DNA of 38,453 nt from Fusobacteriaceae bacterium (GTDB lineage: Bacteria; Fusobacteriota; Fusobacteriia; Fusobacteriales; Fusobacteriaceae). The translations under genes were made by a program, and so were the position numbers. The DNA lies in NCBI GenBank assembly GCA_900764925.1, contig CAAFPW010000069.1:1-38453 (forward strand), given 5' to 3'. Shown here piece after piece: positions 1 through 7,984 of this stretch (its first letter is position 1; every line of letters starts with the position of its first letter). The notes beneath the pieces were generated by a model. The model saw nothing but the letters and a program-made list of their open reading frames with translations. It made no database searches and had not been told where the DNA came from.

Positions 1-2
1 AG

Positions 3-215
3 AGTGGACACTTTACAAGTGCAATGGTTAGTTTGTTTTTCGTTTTCATATTTGTAACTACATATGTTGCTATCAATATTGAAAAAATTGTAAAGAGAAG
101 AGAAAAATATCAGAAGAAGAGAGAGGAAGTAAATTATGGAGTTTGTAGAGATAAAAAATTTAGTAAAAAAATTTGGAGATACACAGGTTTTAAAAAATAT
201 AAATATAAGTATTAA
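3..215 (+). CDS. C-terminus of ABC transporter permease (partial)
   Basis: The frame is open from the window edge and starts upstream of it. It shows one last hydrophobic transmembrane helix (MVSLFFVFIFVTTYVAINI) followed by a strongly basic tail rich in Lys and Arg, the usual end of an ABC permease with a cytoplasmic C-terminus. Its position directly before an ATPase gene supports this. The frame does not stop before the ATPase start codon at 136 but runs about 80 nt into that gene, so the last 24 or so residues are an out-of-frame reading of the ATPase. The substrate cannot be told from this fragment. Confidence 0.6.
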   Translation, partial: SGHFTSAMVSLFFVFIFVTTYVAINIEKIVKRREKYQKKREEVNYGVCRDKKFSKKIWRYTGFKKYKYKY

Positions 216-1140
216 AGAGGGAGAATTTATAACACTATTGGGACCATCTGGATGTGGAAAGAGTACACTACTTAGATGTCTAGCTGGATTAAACTCGATA
301 GATGGGGGAGAGATATTTGTAAATGGAAAGGATATTACAAATGTTGAACCAAGAAATAGAGATATTGGAATGGTATTTCAAAACTATGCACTTTTTCCAA
401 ATATGACTGTTTGGGAGAATATAGAATTTGGATTGAAAATAAAAAAAGAGAAGAATTATGAAAATAGAATAAGAGAGATGATAGAGATGGTAGGATTAAC
501 AGGGAAAGAGGAACACTATCCATCGGAACTATCAGGGGGGCAACAACAAAGGGTGGCCTTTGCAAGATCATTGATAACAAAACCATCAATTCTCCTATTG
601 GATGAATCACTATCAGCACTAGATGCTAAGATCAGAAAGAGTTTGAGAGATAAATTGAGACAGATTCAAAAAAAATTAGGAATTACAACTATATTTGTAA
701 CTCATGATCAAGAGGAAGCTCTAGCTATATCGGATAGAATTTTTGTACTAAATAAGGGAGAGGTATCTCAATCAGGAGCTCCTGAAACTATATATACAAA
801 TCCAGCAAATGAATTTATGGTAGATTTTATAGGAAGCTATAATATTTTTAAGGGATATGATGTAAAAAAAGTTTTGGGATTAGATAATGGGGTAGTAGCT
901 ATTCGTCCAGAATCTATCTATATGAGAGAAGAGGGAAGAAATTATGTAGAGGATGATTTTTACCATATAAAAGCTAATATTGTAGATAGAATCATTATTG
1001 GAAATGTAATTAGATATACAGTTGAAAAAAATGGTGTAAAATTCACAGTGGATATGTTAAATAGAGGAGAGAACAAACTCTATGAGATAGGTAGTGAAGC
1101 AGAGCTTATGTTTATGAAAAAAGAGTTGAAGATATTTTAA
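136..1140 (+). CDS. ABC transporter ATP-binding protein (PotA/FbpC/PhnT-like)
   Basis: ATPase subunit that would drive solute import with the permease encoded just upstream. Visible motifs: Walker A GPSGCGKST at residues 36-44, Q-loop Gln82, signature LSGGQQQR at 132-139, Walker B ILLLDE ending at Glu157, D-loop SALD, and H-loop His190. Residues from about 235 form a C-terminal TOBE-like domain, typical of the spermidine/putrescine, ferric iron and 2-aminoethylphosphonate importers; the length of 334 fits. The purine-rich stretch AGAGAGGAAG just before ATG 136 serves as ribosome binding site. The following gene is a phosphate-regulated phosphatase, which makes an organophosphorus substrate attractive, but that is inference; iron or polyamines remain possible. 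A terminator follows. Confidence 0.85.
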   Translation: MEFVEIKNLVKKFGDTQVLKNINISIKEGEFITLLGPSGCGKSTLLRCLAGLNSIDGGEIFVNGKDITNVEPRNRDIGMVFQNYALFPNMTVWENIEFGLKIKKEKNYENRIREMIEMVGLTGKEEHYPSELSGGQQQRVAFARSLITKPSILLLDESLSALDAKIRKSLRDKLRQIQKKLGITTIFVTHDQEEALAISDRIFVLNKGEVSQSGAPETIYTNPANEFMVDFIGSYNIFKGYDVKKVLGLDNGVVAIRPESIYMREEGRNYVEDDFYHIKANIVDRIIIGNVIRYTVEKNGVKFTVDMLNRGENKLYEIGSEAELMFMKKELKIF

Positions 1141-1160
1141 AATATAATAGTAAATTATTT

Positions 1161-1200
1161 AAAGAAGGAGCCAAGATAAATTTGGTAACTTCTTTATTTT
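1161..1200 (+). terminator. Rho-independent terminator after the ABC ATPase gene
   Basis: AAAGAAG at 1161-1167 pairs with CTTCTTT at 1189-1195, with an inner CCAA/TTGG pairing, followed by a T-rich run. It lies 20 nt after the stop codon and separates the transporter from the phosphatase gene. The T-run touches the first Pho-box-like repeat. Confidence 0.65.
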
Positions 1201-1254
1201 TTTACATAGATTTAACAGAAAATAAATATTAGTTTAACATAGTAGAGGTAAAAT
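1201..1254 (+). promoter_or_regulatory. Pho-box-like promoter of the alkaline phosphatase gene
   Basis: Four hexamers occur at an exact 11-bp period: TTTACA 1201-1206, TTAACA 1212-1217, a degenerate TAAATA 1223-1228 and TTAACA 1234-1239. A -10-like TAAAAT lies at 1249-1254, 9 bp after the last repeat, with no good -35. Direct repeats of TTAACA type spaced by 5 bp are the known binding sites of PhoP/PhoB response regulators. The repeats are seen in the sequence; regulation by phosphate starvation is inferred from their form and from the phosphatase downstream. Confidence 0.6.
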
Positions 1255-1298
1255 TAATTCATAGAAACAAAACAAATTAAAATTTTGGAGGATTAGAA

Positions 1299-2678
1299 AT
1301 GTTAAGTAGAAAAAAAGTGATGTTAGCGGGAATGGCTTTAATGGCAGCTACAAGTTTTGCACAAGCAAAGTATGTATTTTATTTCATAGGAGATGGAATG
1401 GGAGCTGGACAAAGACAAATTTCTGAGGAGTTTAAAAAAGGAGTATTAAAAAAAGATGGAAAATTACTTCTTAACTCTTTACCATTTGCTGGAATAACAA
1501 CAACATATTCAGCTGATACTTTAATAACAGATTCAGCAGCAGCTGGTACAGCATTGGCTACTGGACATAAGACTAATAATGGTTATATAGCTAAAGACGT
1601 AAAGGGAAATGATCTTGAAACTTTACTAGAATTAGCACAAGGAAAAGGAATGGCAACAGGATTAGTTTCAACAACTAGAATAACTCATGCTACTCCAGCT
1701 GTATTTGCTTCACATAACTTAGATAGAGATGATGAGAATGGAATAGCAGCAGATTACGTGGACAGTAATGTGGATTATTTTGCAGGTGGAGGATATAGAC
1801 ACTTTGTTGGAAAAGATAGTGGGCTTACAAGTAAGAGAAAAGATGATAGAGACCTTATAAAAGAATTTGAAGCTAAAGGATATAAAACATTTGTTGGAGA
1901 AGAATCTACAAAGGATTTTGAAAAATGGAATCCAAAAGCTGGAGAGAAGGTACTTGCAACTTTCAGAGCTTCACACATGCCATATACAGTAGATGATATA
2001 AAAGAGGAATTACCAACTTTAAAAGAGATGACACAAAAGGGAATAGAGTTACTATCTCAAGATAAGGAGGGATTCTTTATGATGGTAGAGGGGGGAAGAA
2101 TTGACCACTCTTCTCATGCTCAAGACGTAGTTGGAACTATATATGATACATTAGCTTTTGATGAGGCTATCAAATCAGCTTATGAGTTCTATGAAAAACA
2201 TCCTCAAGATACATTGATAGTTATAGCTGCTGACCATGAAACAGGAGGAATGGGATTAGGATTTGGAAATAACTATTTTATGAAATTAGATGAACTAAAA
2301 GATGTTAAAGTTTCAATAGAAGATACTTTACAAAAAGCTTATAAAGGGGATAGAGAAGCTTACTTTAAATATATAGCTCAAAACATGGGATTAAATAACT
2401 TAACAGATAAAGAGAGAGAAGATATTATAAAAGCTATGGATTTAGAAGATAGTGATGTAGACACAACTAATATGTATGCAGAGTATAGTCCAACAGCTAT
2501 TACAGTTGCTCATATAATATCTGAAAGAGCTGGTATGCAATGGACAACATTTGCACATACAGGAACACAAGTACCATTGGCAGCTGTAGGAGTAGACTCA
2601 GAAAAGTTTACAGGATTTAAAGATAATACTGATGTAGCAAAATCAATTGCAGAGAGTATGGGAGTAAAAATAAAATAA
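1299..2678 (+). CDS. phoA: Secreted alkaline phosphatase
   Basis: Hydrolyses phosphate monoesters outside the cytoplasm to release inorganic phosphate. Residues 1-23 are a signal peptide ending in AQA, so the mature protein should act in the periplasm. Family motifs: metal-binding Asp in FIGDGMGAG just after cleavage, the nucleophile Ser79 in DSAAAGTALATGHKT, EGGRIDHSSHAQD and ADHETGG metal ligands, and a C-terminal FAHTGTQVPLAAVG with the last zinc His. The length of 459 is normal for the PhoA/PhoB family. GGAGG is well placed before ATG 1299. It has its own promoter with Pho-box-like repeats and probably forms an operon with the membrane protein gene 18 nt downstream. Confidence 0.95.
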   Translation: MLSRKKVMLAGMALMAATSFAQAKYVFYFIGDGMGAGQRQISEEFKKGVLKKDGKLLLNSLPFAGITTTYSADTLITDSAAAGTALATGHKTNNGYIAKDVKGNDLETLLELAQGKGMATGLVSTTRITHATPAVFASHNLDRDDENGIAADYVDSNVDYFAGGGYRHFVGKDSGLTSKRKDDRDLIKEFEAKGYKTFVGEESTKDFEKWNPKAGEKVLATFRASHMPYTVDDIKEELPTLKEMTQKGIELLSQDKEGFFMMVEGGRIDHSSHAQDVVGTIYDTLAFDEAIKSAYEFYEKHPQDTLIVIAADHETGGMGLGFGNNYFMKLDELKDVKVSIEDTLQKAYKGDREAYFKYIAQNMGLNNLTDKEREDIIKAMDLEDSDVDTTNMYAEYSPTAITVAHIISERAGMQWTTFAHTGTQVPLAAVGVDSEKFTGFKDNTDVAKSIAESMGVKIK

Positions 2679-2696
2679 CCTTAGGGGGATATAAAG

Positions 2697-3848
2697 TTGA
2701 AAAAAATAGGGATTATTATGATAATAATCTTCCTAGCCCTTCTAGTTTTTAATAAGAAACTAGAAGGGTATATTTTCAAGAGAGAAAACATAGGAAGAGT
2801 TTTAACTGTAGATAATAGTAATGCAATAGTTCAAGGGGTATCAAAGATAGGAAGCCAAGCTTTAACCGTTGAAGTGTTAACAGGAAAGAATAAGGGAGAG
2901 ATTCTGGAAATAAACAACTTACTCAACGGAAGTATGGAGTATGATGAGTTTTATGAAAAAGATGATAAGGTTCTTATGGTTGTGATGGAAGATGAGGGAA
3001 AATTATTTGGGAAAGTACTATCACTTTTAAGAATCGATAAGATTTTAGGATTAGGTTTTATATTTATAGCTCTGTTGCTTATATATGCTAAAAAAGTTGG
3101 ATTTCAATCTTTACTCTCTTTTATAGGGAGTGTAGTAATCATATGGGAGTTTTTAATTCCAGCTTTAAAAAATGGAGAGAATATATTTTTAATAACCATA
3201 GTTACATTGATCTTACTATCTGCTCTGATCATATTTTTGGTGGCTGGTTTTACAAGAAAAGGGTTTACAGCTTTTTTAGGAACTATGTTTGGACTATTTA
3301 CTACTGCTAGTTTAACTTTTCTGTTTGGGGATATATTTAGAATAGATGGAATGAGCCAACCTTTTGCTCAAAGTGTTATATTTTCTAGTGCTATGAGAAT
3401 AGATATATTGAAGATATTCTATGCTGCCATAGTGATAGGAGCTAGTGGAGCTGCTATGGATATAGCTATGGATATGTCAGCAACTATTGAGGAATTGAAG
3501 TATCACAATCCAAATCTTACTAGAAAAGAGTTAGTTAAGTCTGGATTTAATGTGGGAAGATCAGTTATAGGAACAATGACAACTACACTATTGTTAGCAT
3601 ACTCTGGGGGATTTTTAACACTTATGATACTTTTCTTAGAAAGAGATATGACGCTTCTACAAATTTTGAATATGAAGATGATAACATCTGAGATTATAAA
3701 GATAATAATAGGAAGTATTGGATTGGTAGTAGTGGCTCCAATGACAACCTATGTGGGAGCTTTTATCTACTCTTTAGAAGAGAAAAGTATAGAGAGAATA
3801 AAAGAGAGCTGTTCATTGAAAAGGGTTATCAATACAATTATAAAATAG
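2697..3848 (+). CDS. YibE/F family membrane protein
   Basis: Multi-pass inner-membrane protein of the YibE/F family, whose transport role is not well established. An N-terminal membrane anchor (residues 1-18) is followed by an extracytoplasmic domain of about 90 residues, then six to seven hydrophobic segments from residue 115 on. The stretch IVIGASGAAMDIAMDMSATI is the hallmark of the family. It starts with TTG at 2697 after the ribosome site TAGGGGG, 18 nt after the phosphatase stop, so it is probably cotranscribed. Linkage to the phosphatase may mean a role in phosphate or metal handling, but nothing in the sequence proves that. Confidence 0.8.
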   Translation: MKKIGIIMIIIFLALLVFNKKLEGYIFKRENIGRVLTVDNSNAIVQGVSKIGSQALTVEVLTGKNKGEILEINNLLNGSMEYDEFYEKDDKVLMVVMEDEGKLFGKVLSLLRIDKILGLGFIFIALLLIYAKKVGFQSLLSFIGSVVIIWEFLIPALKNGENIFLITIVTLILLSALIIFLVAGFTRKGFTAFLGTMFGLFTTASLTFLFGDIFRIDGMSQPFAQSVIFSSAMRIDILKIFYAAIVIGASGAAMDIAMDMSATIEELKYHNPNLTRKELVKSGFNVGRSVIGTMTTTLLLAYSGGFLTLMILFLERDMTLLQILNMKMITSEIIKIIIGSIGLVVVAPMTTYVGAFIYSLEEKSIERIKESCSLKRVINTIIK

Positions 3849-3881
3849 ATAGAATTAAATTACAATTTAACTAAATAAAGG

Positions 3882-3940
3882 AGAAGGAAACTAAGAATTG
3901 CTTTAGATTACAATTCTTGGAGTTTCCTTCTATTTTTTTA
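3882..3940 (+). terminator. Strong Rho-independent terminator
   Basis: A long stem pairs AGAAGGAAACT (from 3882) with AGTTTCCTTCT (ending 3931), extended inward by AAGAATTG/CAATTCTT around a 10-nt loop, followed by ATTTTTTTA. It ends the alkaline phosphatase-YibE/F unit. Confidence 0.85.
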
Positions 3941-3970
3941 TCAGATAACTTGATTTTTTTTCTTATAAAA

Positions 3971-4000
3971 TTCAACTATATATAAAAAATATGGTATAAT
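3971..4000 (+). promoter_or_regulatory. Promoter of uvrB
   Basis: Consensus TATAAT at 3995-4000 is preceded by an extended -10 TGG (3992-3994). The -35 is weak (TTCAAC, 18-bp spacer). No obvious inverted-repeat LexA operator is visible here. Confidence 0.55.
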
Positions 4001-4031
4001 TATTTATAAAGAAAAAATAAAAGGTGATGTG

Positions 4032-6014
4032 ATGTTTAAACTACATTCAAAATATACTCCTATGGGAGATCAACCAGAAGCGATAAAAAAAATAGTTGAA
4101 AACATAAATGATGGAATAGCTGATCAAGTTTTACTAGGGGTGACAGGATCAGGAAAAACTTTTACAATAGCTAATATAATAAAGGAAACAGATAGACCAG
4201 CTCTTATCTTAGCTCCCAATAAAACATTGGCAGCTCAACTTTATAGTGAGTATAAGAGTTTCTTTCCAGAGAATGCTGTGGAATACTTTGTGTCATACTA
4301 CGATTACTATCAACCAGAAGCGTATATAGCGGTGACAGATACATATATAGAGAAGGATTCCTCTGTAAATGATGAGATTGAAAAACTTAGACAAGCAGCT
4401 ACTGCGGCTCTTATAAACAGAAGAGATGTAATAATAGTAGCATCTGTTTCAGCTATCTATGGATTGGGATCAGCTGAAACTTATAAGAAGATGACTATTC
4501 CAATAGATAAACAGACAGGAATAGGGAGAAAAGAGCTGATAGAGAGACTTATAAGCATAAGATATGAGAGAAATGACTTGGCTTTTGAAAGAGGAAAGTT
4601 TAGAATTAAGGGGGATGTAATAGATATCTACCCATCATATATGGAGACAGGATATAGGCTTGAGTTCTGGGATGAGGATTTGGAAGAGATTTCTGAGATA
4701 AATACTCTCACAGGGCAAAAGATTAGAAAGAATTTGGAGAGAATAATGATATATCCAGCTACACAATATCTTACAGAGGATGGGGATATTGAGAGAATAA
4801 TAGCTGAGATACAGAGAGATAAGATGGAAGAGGTAAAAGCTTTTGAGGAGAAAGGAAAGCTTTTAGAAGCTCAGAGATTGAAACAGAGAACTGAGTATGA
4901 TATAGAGATGATAAGAGAGATAGGGTATTGTAAGGGGATAGAAAACTACTCTAGATATCTTTCAGGAAAAAAAGTGGGAGAGACTCCAGATACATTGCTT
5001 GAATATTTTCCAAAAGATTTTGTTACCTATATAGATGAATCTCATATCTCTATTCCACAGATAAGAGGGATGTACAATGGAGATAGAGCTAGAAAAGAAG
5101 CTCTTGTAGAAAATGGGTTTAGACTTAAGGCAGCTCTTGACAATAGACCACTAAAATTTGAAGAGTTTAGAAAAATAACAGGGCAGACAGTTTTTGTTTC
5201 AGCTACTCCAGGAGATTTTGAGATAAATGAATCTAATGGGAATATAGCTGAGCAACTTATTCGTCCAACGGGGATATTGGATCCAGAGATAGAGGTAAGA
5301 CCTACTAAAAATCAAGTGGATGATCTGATGGAAGAGATCAGAATTAGAGTGGAGAGAAAGCAGAGAGTACTTGTTACAACTCTTACTAAAAAGATGGCAG
5401 AGGAGTTGACTGAGTATTATCTTGGATTTGGGCTCAGGGTGAAGTATATGCACTCAGATATTGATACCCTAGAGAGAATAGATATAATCAAAGGACTTCG
5501 TAAGGGAGAGTTTGATGTATTGGTTGGAATCAACCTACTCAGAGAGGGGCTAGATATTCCAGAGGTTTCCTTGGTAGCTATATTGGAAGCTGATAAAGAG
5601 GGATTTTTAAGAAGCAGACGTTCTCTGGTTCAAACCATAGGAAGAGCAGCAAGAAACGTAGAGGGAAAAGTTATCCTATATGGGGATGTGATTACAGACT
5701 CTATGAGAGAGGCTATTGATGAAACTAACAGAAGAAGAAAGATTCAAAACCAATACAATATAGATAATGGAATAGACCCTAAAACTGTAATTAGAGAGAT
5801 AAGTGAAGATATAATAAATCTCGACTATGGACTTCCAAATGATGTCACAAGAGAGGGAGAGAAGAGAGTATTTACATCTAGGGCTGATATAGAGAAAGAG
5901 ATAGGTAAACTTCAGAAGGAGATTACAAAACTTTCTAAGGAACTAGATTTTGAAAAAGCCATTATCAAGAGAGATGAGATGATAAAACTTAAGAAACTGT
6001 TGCTAGAATTTTAG
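4032..6014 (+). CDS. uvrB: UvrABC excinuclease subunit B
   Basis: Damage-verifying helicase-like subunit of nucleotide excision repair, loaded by UvrA and cut by UvrC. Walker A GVTGSGKT is at residues 36-43; the beta-hairpin region YYDYYQPEAY follows near residue 90; the helicase motif DESH and motif VI QTIGRAARN are present; the C-terminal UVR coiled-coil domain (about 620-655) binds UvrC. About 660 residues is the normal length. I chose ATG 4032 rather than GTG 4029 because AAGGTGA at 4021-4027 is too close to the GTG. xseA starts 12 nt downstream, so the two are probably cotranscribed. Confidence 0.97.
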   Translation: MFKLHSKYTPMGDQPEAIKKIVENINDGIADQVLLGVTGSGKTFTIANIIKETDRPALILAPNKTLAAQLYSEYKSFFPENAVEYFVSYYDYYQPEAYIAVTDTYIEKDSSVNDEIEKLRQAATAALINRRDVIIVASVSAIYGLGSAETYKKMTIPIDKQTGIGRKELIERLISIRYERNDLAFERGKFRIKGDVIDIYPSYMETGYRLEFWDEDLEEISEINTLTGQKIRKNLERIMIYPATQYLTEDGDIERIIAEIQRDKMEEVKAFEEKGKLLEAQRLKQRTEYDIEMIREIGYCKGIENYSRYLSGKKVGETPDTLLEYFPKDFVTYIDESHISIPQIRGMYNGDRARKEALVENGFRLKAALDNRPLKFEEFRKITGQTVFVSATPGDFEINESNGNIAEQLIRPTGILDPEIEVRPTKNQVDDLMEEIRIRVERKQRVLVTTLTKKMAEELTEYYLGFGLRVKYMHSDIDTLERIDIIKGLRKGEFDVLVGINLLREGLDIPEVSLVAILEADKEGFLRSRRSLVQTIGRAARNVEGKVILYGDVITDSMREAIDETNRRRKIQNQYNIDNGIDPKTVIREISEDIINLDYGLPNDVTREGEKRVFTSRADIEKEIGKLQKEITKLSKELDFEKAIIKRDEMIKLKKLLLEF

Positions 6015-6026
6015 TAGAGGAGAGTT

Positions 6027-7238
6027 ATGTTTGAAGAGAGAACTTACACAGTAAGTGAATTTAATAGAATGGTAAAGGGATACTTAGAGGATAACCCCAA
6101 CTTGAGAGAGTTTTTTCTGGAAGGAGAGCTCTCTGGAGTGACATATTATAAGAGTGGACACCTATATTTTAATCTCAAAGATAAAGATGCTCAGATAAAG
6201 TGTGTAGCTTTTAAGTATAAATTTAAGAGAATAGCTGAGGATTTGAAAGATGGAGACTCTGTAAAACTTTTTGGAGATGTGGGATTCTATGAGAATAGAG
6301 GGGATTTCCAAATTTTAGTGAGACATATTGAAAAGAAAAATATGTTGGGAGATATGTTTGCTAAGTTGGAGAAGTTAAAAAAGGAAATGGAAAAAAAGGG
6401 GTATTTCTCCCCAATTTATAAAAAAACTCTACCTAGATATCCTAGAAATATAGGGGTAGTTACAGCTATTACAGGAGCAGCTGTACAGGATATAATCAAG
6501 ACTATAAAAAAGAGAGATAATACTATAAACGTCTATGTATATCCAGCAAAGGTACAGGGAGTAGGTGCTAGTGATGAGATAGTGAGAGGTATAGAGATAC
6601 TTAATACTATTCCGGAGATAGATATGATAATAGCTGGAAGAGGTGGAGGAAGTATAGAGGATTTGTGGGCTTTTAATGAGGAGAAGACAGCTATGGCTTT
6701 TTTCAACTCTAAAAAACCTATTATCTCAGCAGTGGGACATGAGATTGACAACCTCCTTACAGACTTGGTGGCGGATGTGAGAGCTGCTACTCCTACACAG
6801 GCTGTGGAACTATCAGTCCCAGAGAGGAAAAAAAGCTTGGAGAGCCTAGAGGATAGAGAGAGATATTTAGGTACTCTTATAAAAAATATATTAATAAGGA
6901 AGAGAAAGGAGTTAGAGAGTAGAAGGGATAACTACTATCTAAAAAATTTCTCCAAGGTAATTGAGGAGAAAAATAGCTTATTAATTGAGAGAGAAAATAG
7001 ATTACAAAGAGCTATGGAATATTATATAGAGGGAAGAAAAAATCAACTAGAGAATAGAGTACACAGACTCATTACTCTCAATCCACTGAAAACTCTTGAG
7101 AGAGGTTATAGTGTAGTGAGTAAAGATGGTATGGGAGTGAAAAGTATCTCTGATATAGAGATTGGAGATGAGATAGATATCAGAGTAAATGATGGAAATA
7201 TTAGAGGGATAGTTAAAGATTTAAAAAAACAGTGTTAA
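6027..7238 (+). CDS. xseA: Exodeoxyribonuclease VII large subunit
   Basis: Catalytic subunit of exonuclease VII, which degrades single-stranded DNA in the cytoplasm. An N-terminal OB-fold (about 5-100) with TVSEFNRMVKGYLE opens the protein. The catalytic core has VVTAITGAAVQDI, GRGGGSIEDLWAFN and SAVGHEIDNLLTDLVADVRAATPTQA; a coiled-coil segment spans about 270-350. The 403 residues are slightly short for the family but complete. AGAGGAGAG precedes ATG 6027. The small subunit gene xseB, often next to xseA, is not found here; the next gene encodes a TPR protein. Confidence 0.95.
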   Translation: MFEERTYTVSEFNRMVKGYLEDNPNLREFFLEGELSGVTYYKSGHLYFNLKDKDAQIKCVAFKYKFKRIAEDLKDGDSVKLFGDVGFYENRGDFQILVRHIEKKNMLGDMFAKLEKLKKEMEKKGYFSPIYKKTLPRYPRNIGVVTAITGAAVQDIIKTIKKRDNTINVYVYPAKVQGVGASDEIVRGIEILNTIPEIDMIIAGRGGGSIEDLWAFNEEKTAMAFFNSKKPIISAVGHEIDNLLTDLVADVRAATPTQAVELSVPERKKSLESLEDRERYLGTLIKNILIRKRKELESRRDNYYLKNFSKVIEEKNSLLIERENRLQRAMEYYIEGRKNQLENRVHRLITLNPLKTLERGYSVVSKDGMGVKSISDIEIGDEIDIRVNDGNIRGIVKDLKKQC

Positions 7239-7258
7239 GATAAGAATAGGAGAGTTTG

Positions 7259-7957
7259 ATGAAAAAAATAATAGGATTATTTATATTGCTGATAAGTTTA
7301 ACATATGCAGAGGGGTTTCTGTTCTGGGGAGGTAACTCAGAGGAGAAAGTACAGCTGGAGACTCAAAAGCAGGAGATGGCACTTAGATGGGAAAGAATAA
7401 AGGAGTTAGATAAAAAAATCTCCTTTGATAGAGATAAAACAAGATTGGAGCAAAATTACAAGGAGTATAAAAAAGAGTTTGATATCTATATGGAGTATCT
7501 AAAGCAGGATAGTGAAAAGTTATTTGAAGTGGGAGATTATTACTTTAAAGATGGAAGATATGAGAAAGCTTATGAAGTTTTTTCACAAGATAGTACAAAT
7601 TTAAAAAATGTTTTTGGAGCAGCTACAACAGCAAGATTTTTAAATGAGTATGACAGAGCATTAACTCTATACACCCAAGCAATAAGTATGGCACCAAATT
7701 TCTATGAGTCATACTTAGGAAGAGGTATAGTGAATAGAAATATTGGAAATTATAGTGAAGCTATAAAGGATTTTAGAAAATATATGGAGTATAAAAAAGA
7801 TGAATCAGTCTATGTTGGACTTGGGGACGTCTATATGATAACAGAAAACTTTGAGGAGGCAAAAAATATTCTTGAGGTGGCAAGAAATAGATATCCAAAT
7901 TCAAAGGTTATAAGGGATATGTTAGTTAGAACATATGCAGAATTGAAAAATAATTAG
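7259..7957 (+). CDS. Exported tetratricopeptide-repeat protein
   Basis: The protein starts with a signal peptide (MKKIIGLFILLISLTYA), then a charged helical region (about 30-90) and TPR-like repeats from about residue 90 to the end (EVGDYYFKDGRYEKAYEVF; ARFLNEYDRALTLYTQAI; GRGIVNRNIGNYSEAIKDF; GLGDVYMITENFEEAKNIL). It probably acts as a periplasmic scaffold or assembly factor, but no partner can be named. There is no lipobox Cys. ATG 7259 is preferred over TTG 7256 because AGGAG at 7249-7253 then has a normal 5-nt gap. It sits between xseA and dprA in the same transcription direction with short gaps. Confidence 0.75.
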   Translation: MKKIIGLFILLISLTYAEGFLFWGGNSEEKVQLETQKQEMALRWERIKELDKKISFDRDKTRLEQNYKEYKKEFDIYMEYLKQDSEKLFEVGDYYFKDGRYEKAYEVFSQDSTNLKNVFGAATTARFLNEYDRALTLYTQAISMAPNFYESYLGRGIVNRNIGNYSEAIKDFRKYMEYKKDESVYVGLGDVYMITENFEEAKNILEVARNRYPNSKVIRDMLVRTYAELKNN

Positions 7958-7984
7958 GAATCATCACAAAGAGGGGTGGGGTAC

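Noticed and set aside
335..619. 94-residue minus-strand frame inside the ABC ATPase gene
   Set aside because: It is the antisense shadow of a well-supported ATPase with all motifs; it has no ribosome site.
4029..4031. GTG 4029 as the start of uvrB
   Set aside because: The ribosome site AAGGTGA ends at 4027, too close; ATG 4032 fits better.
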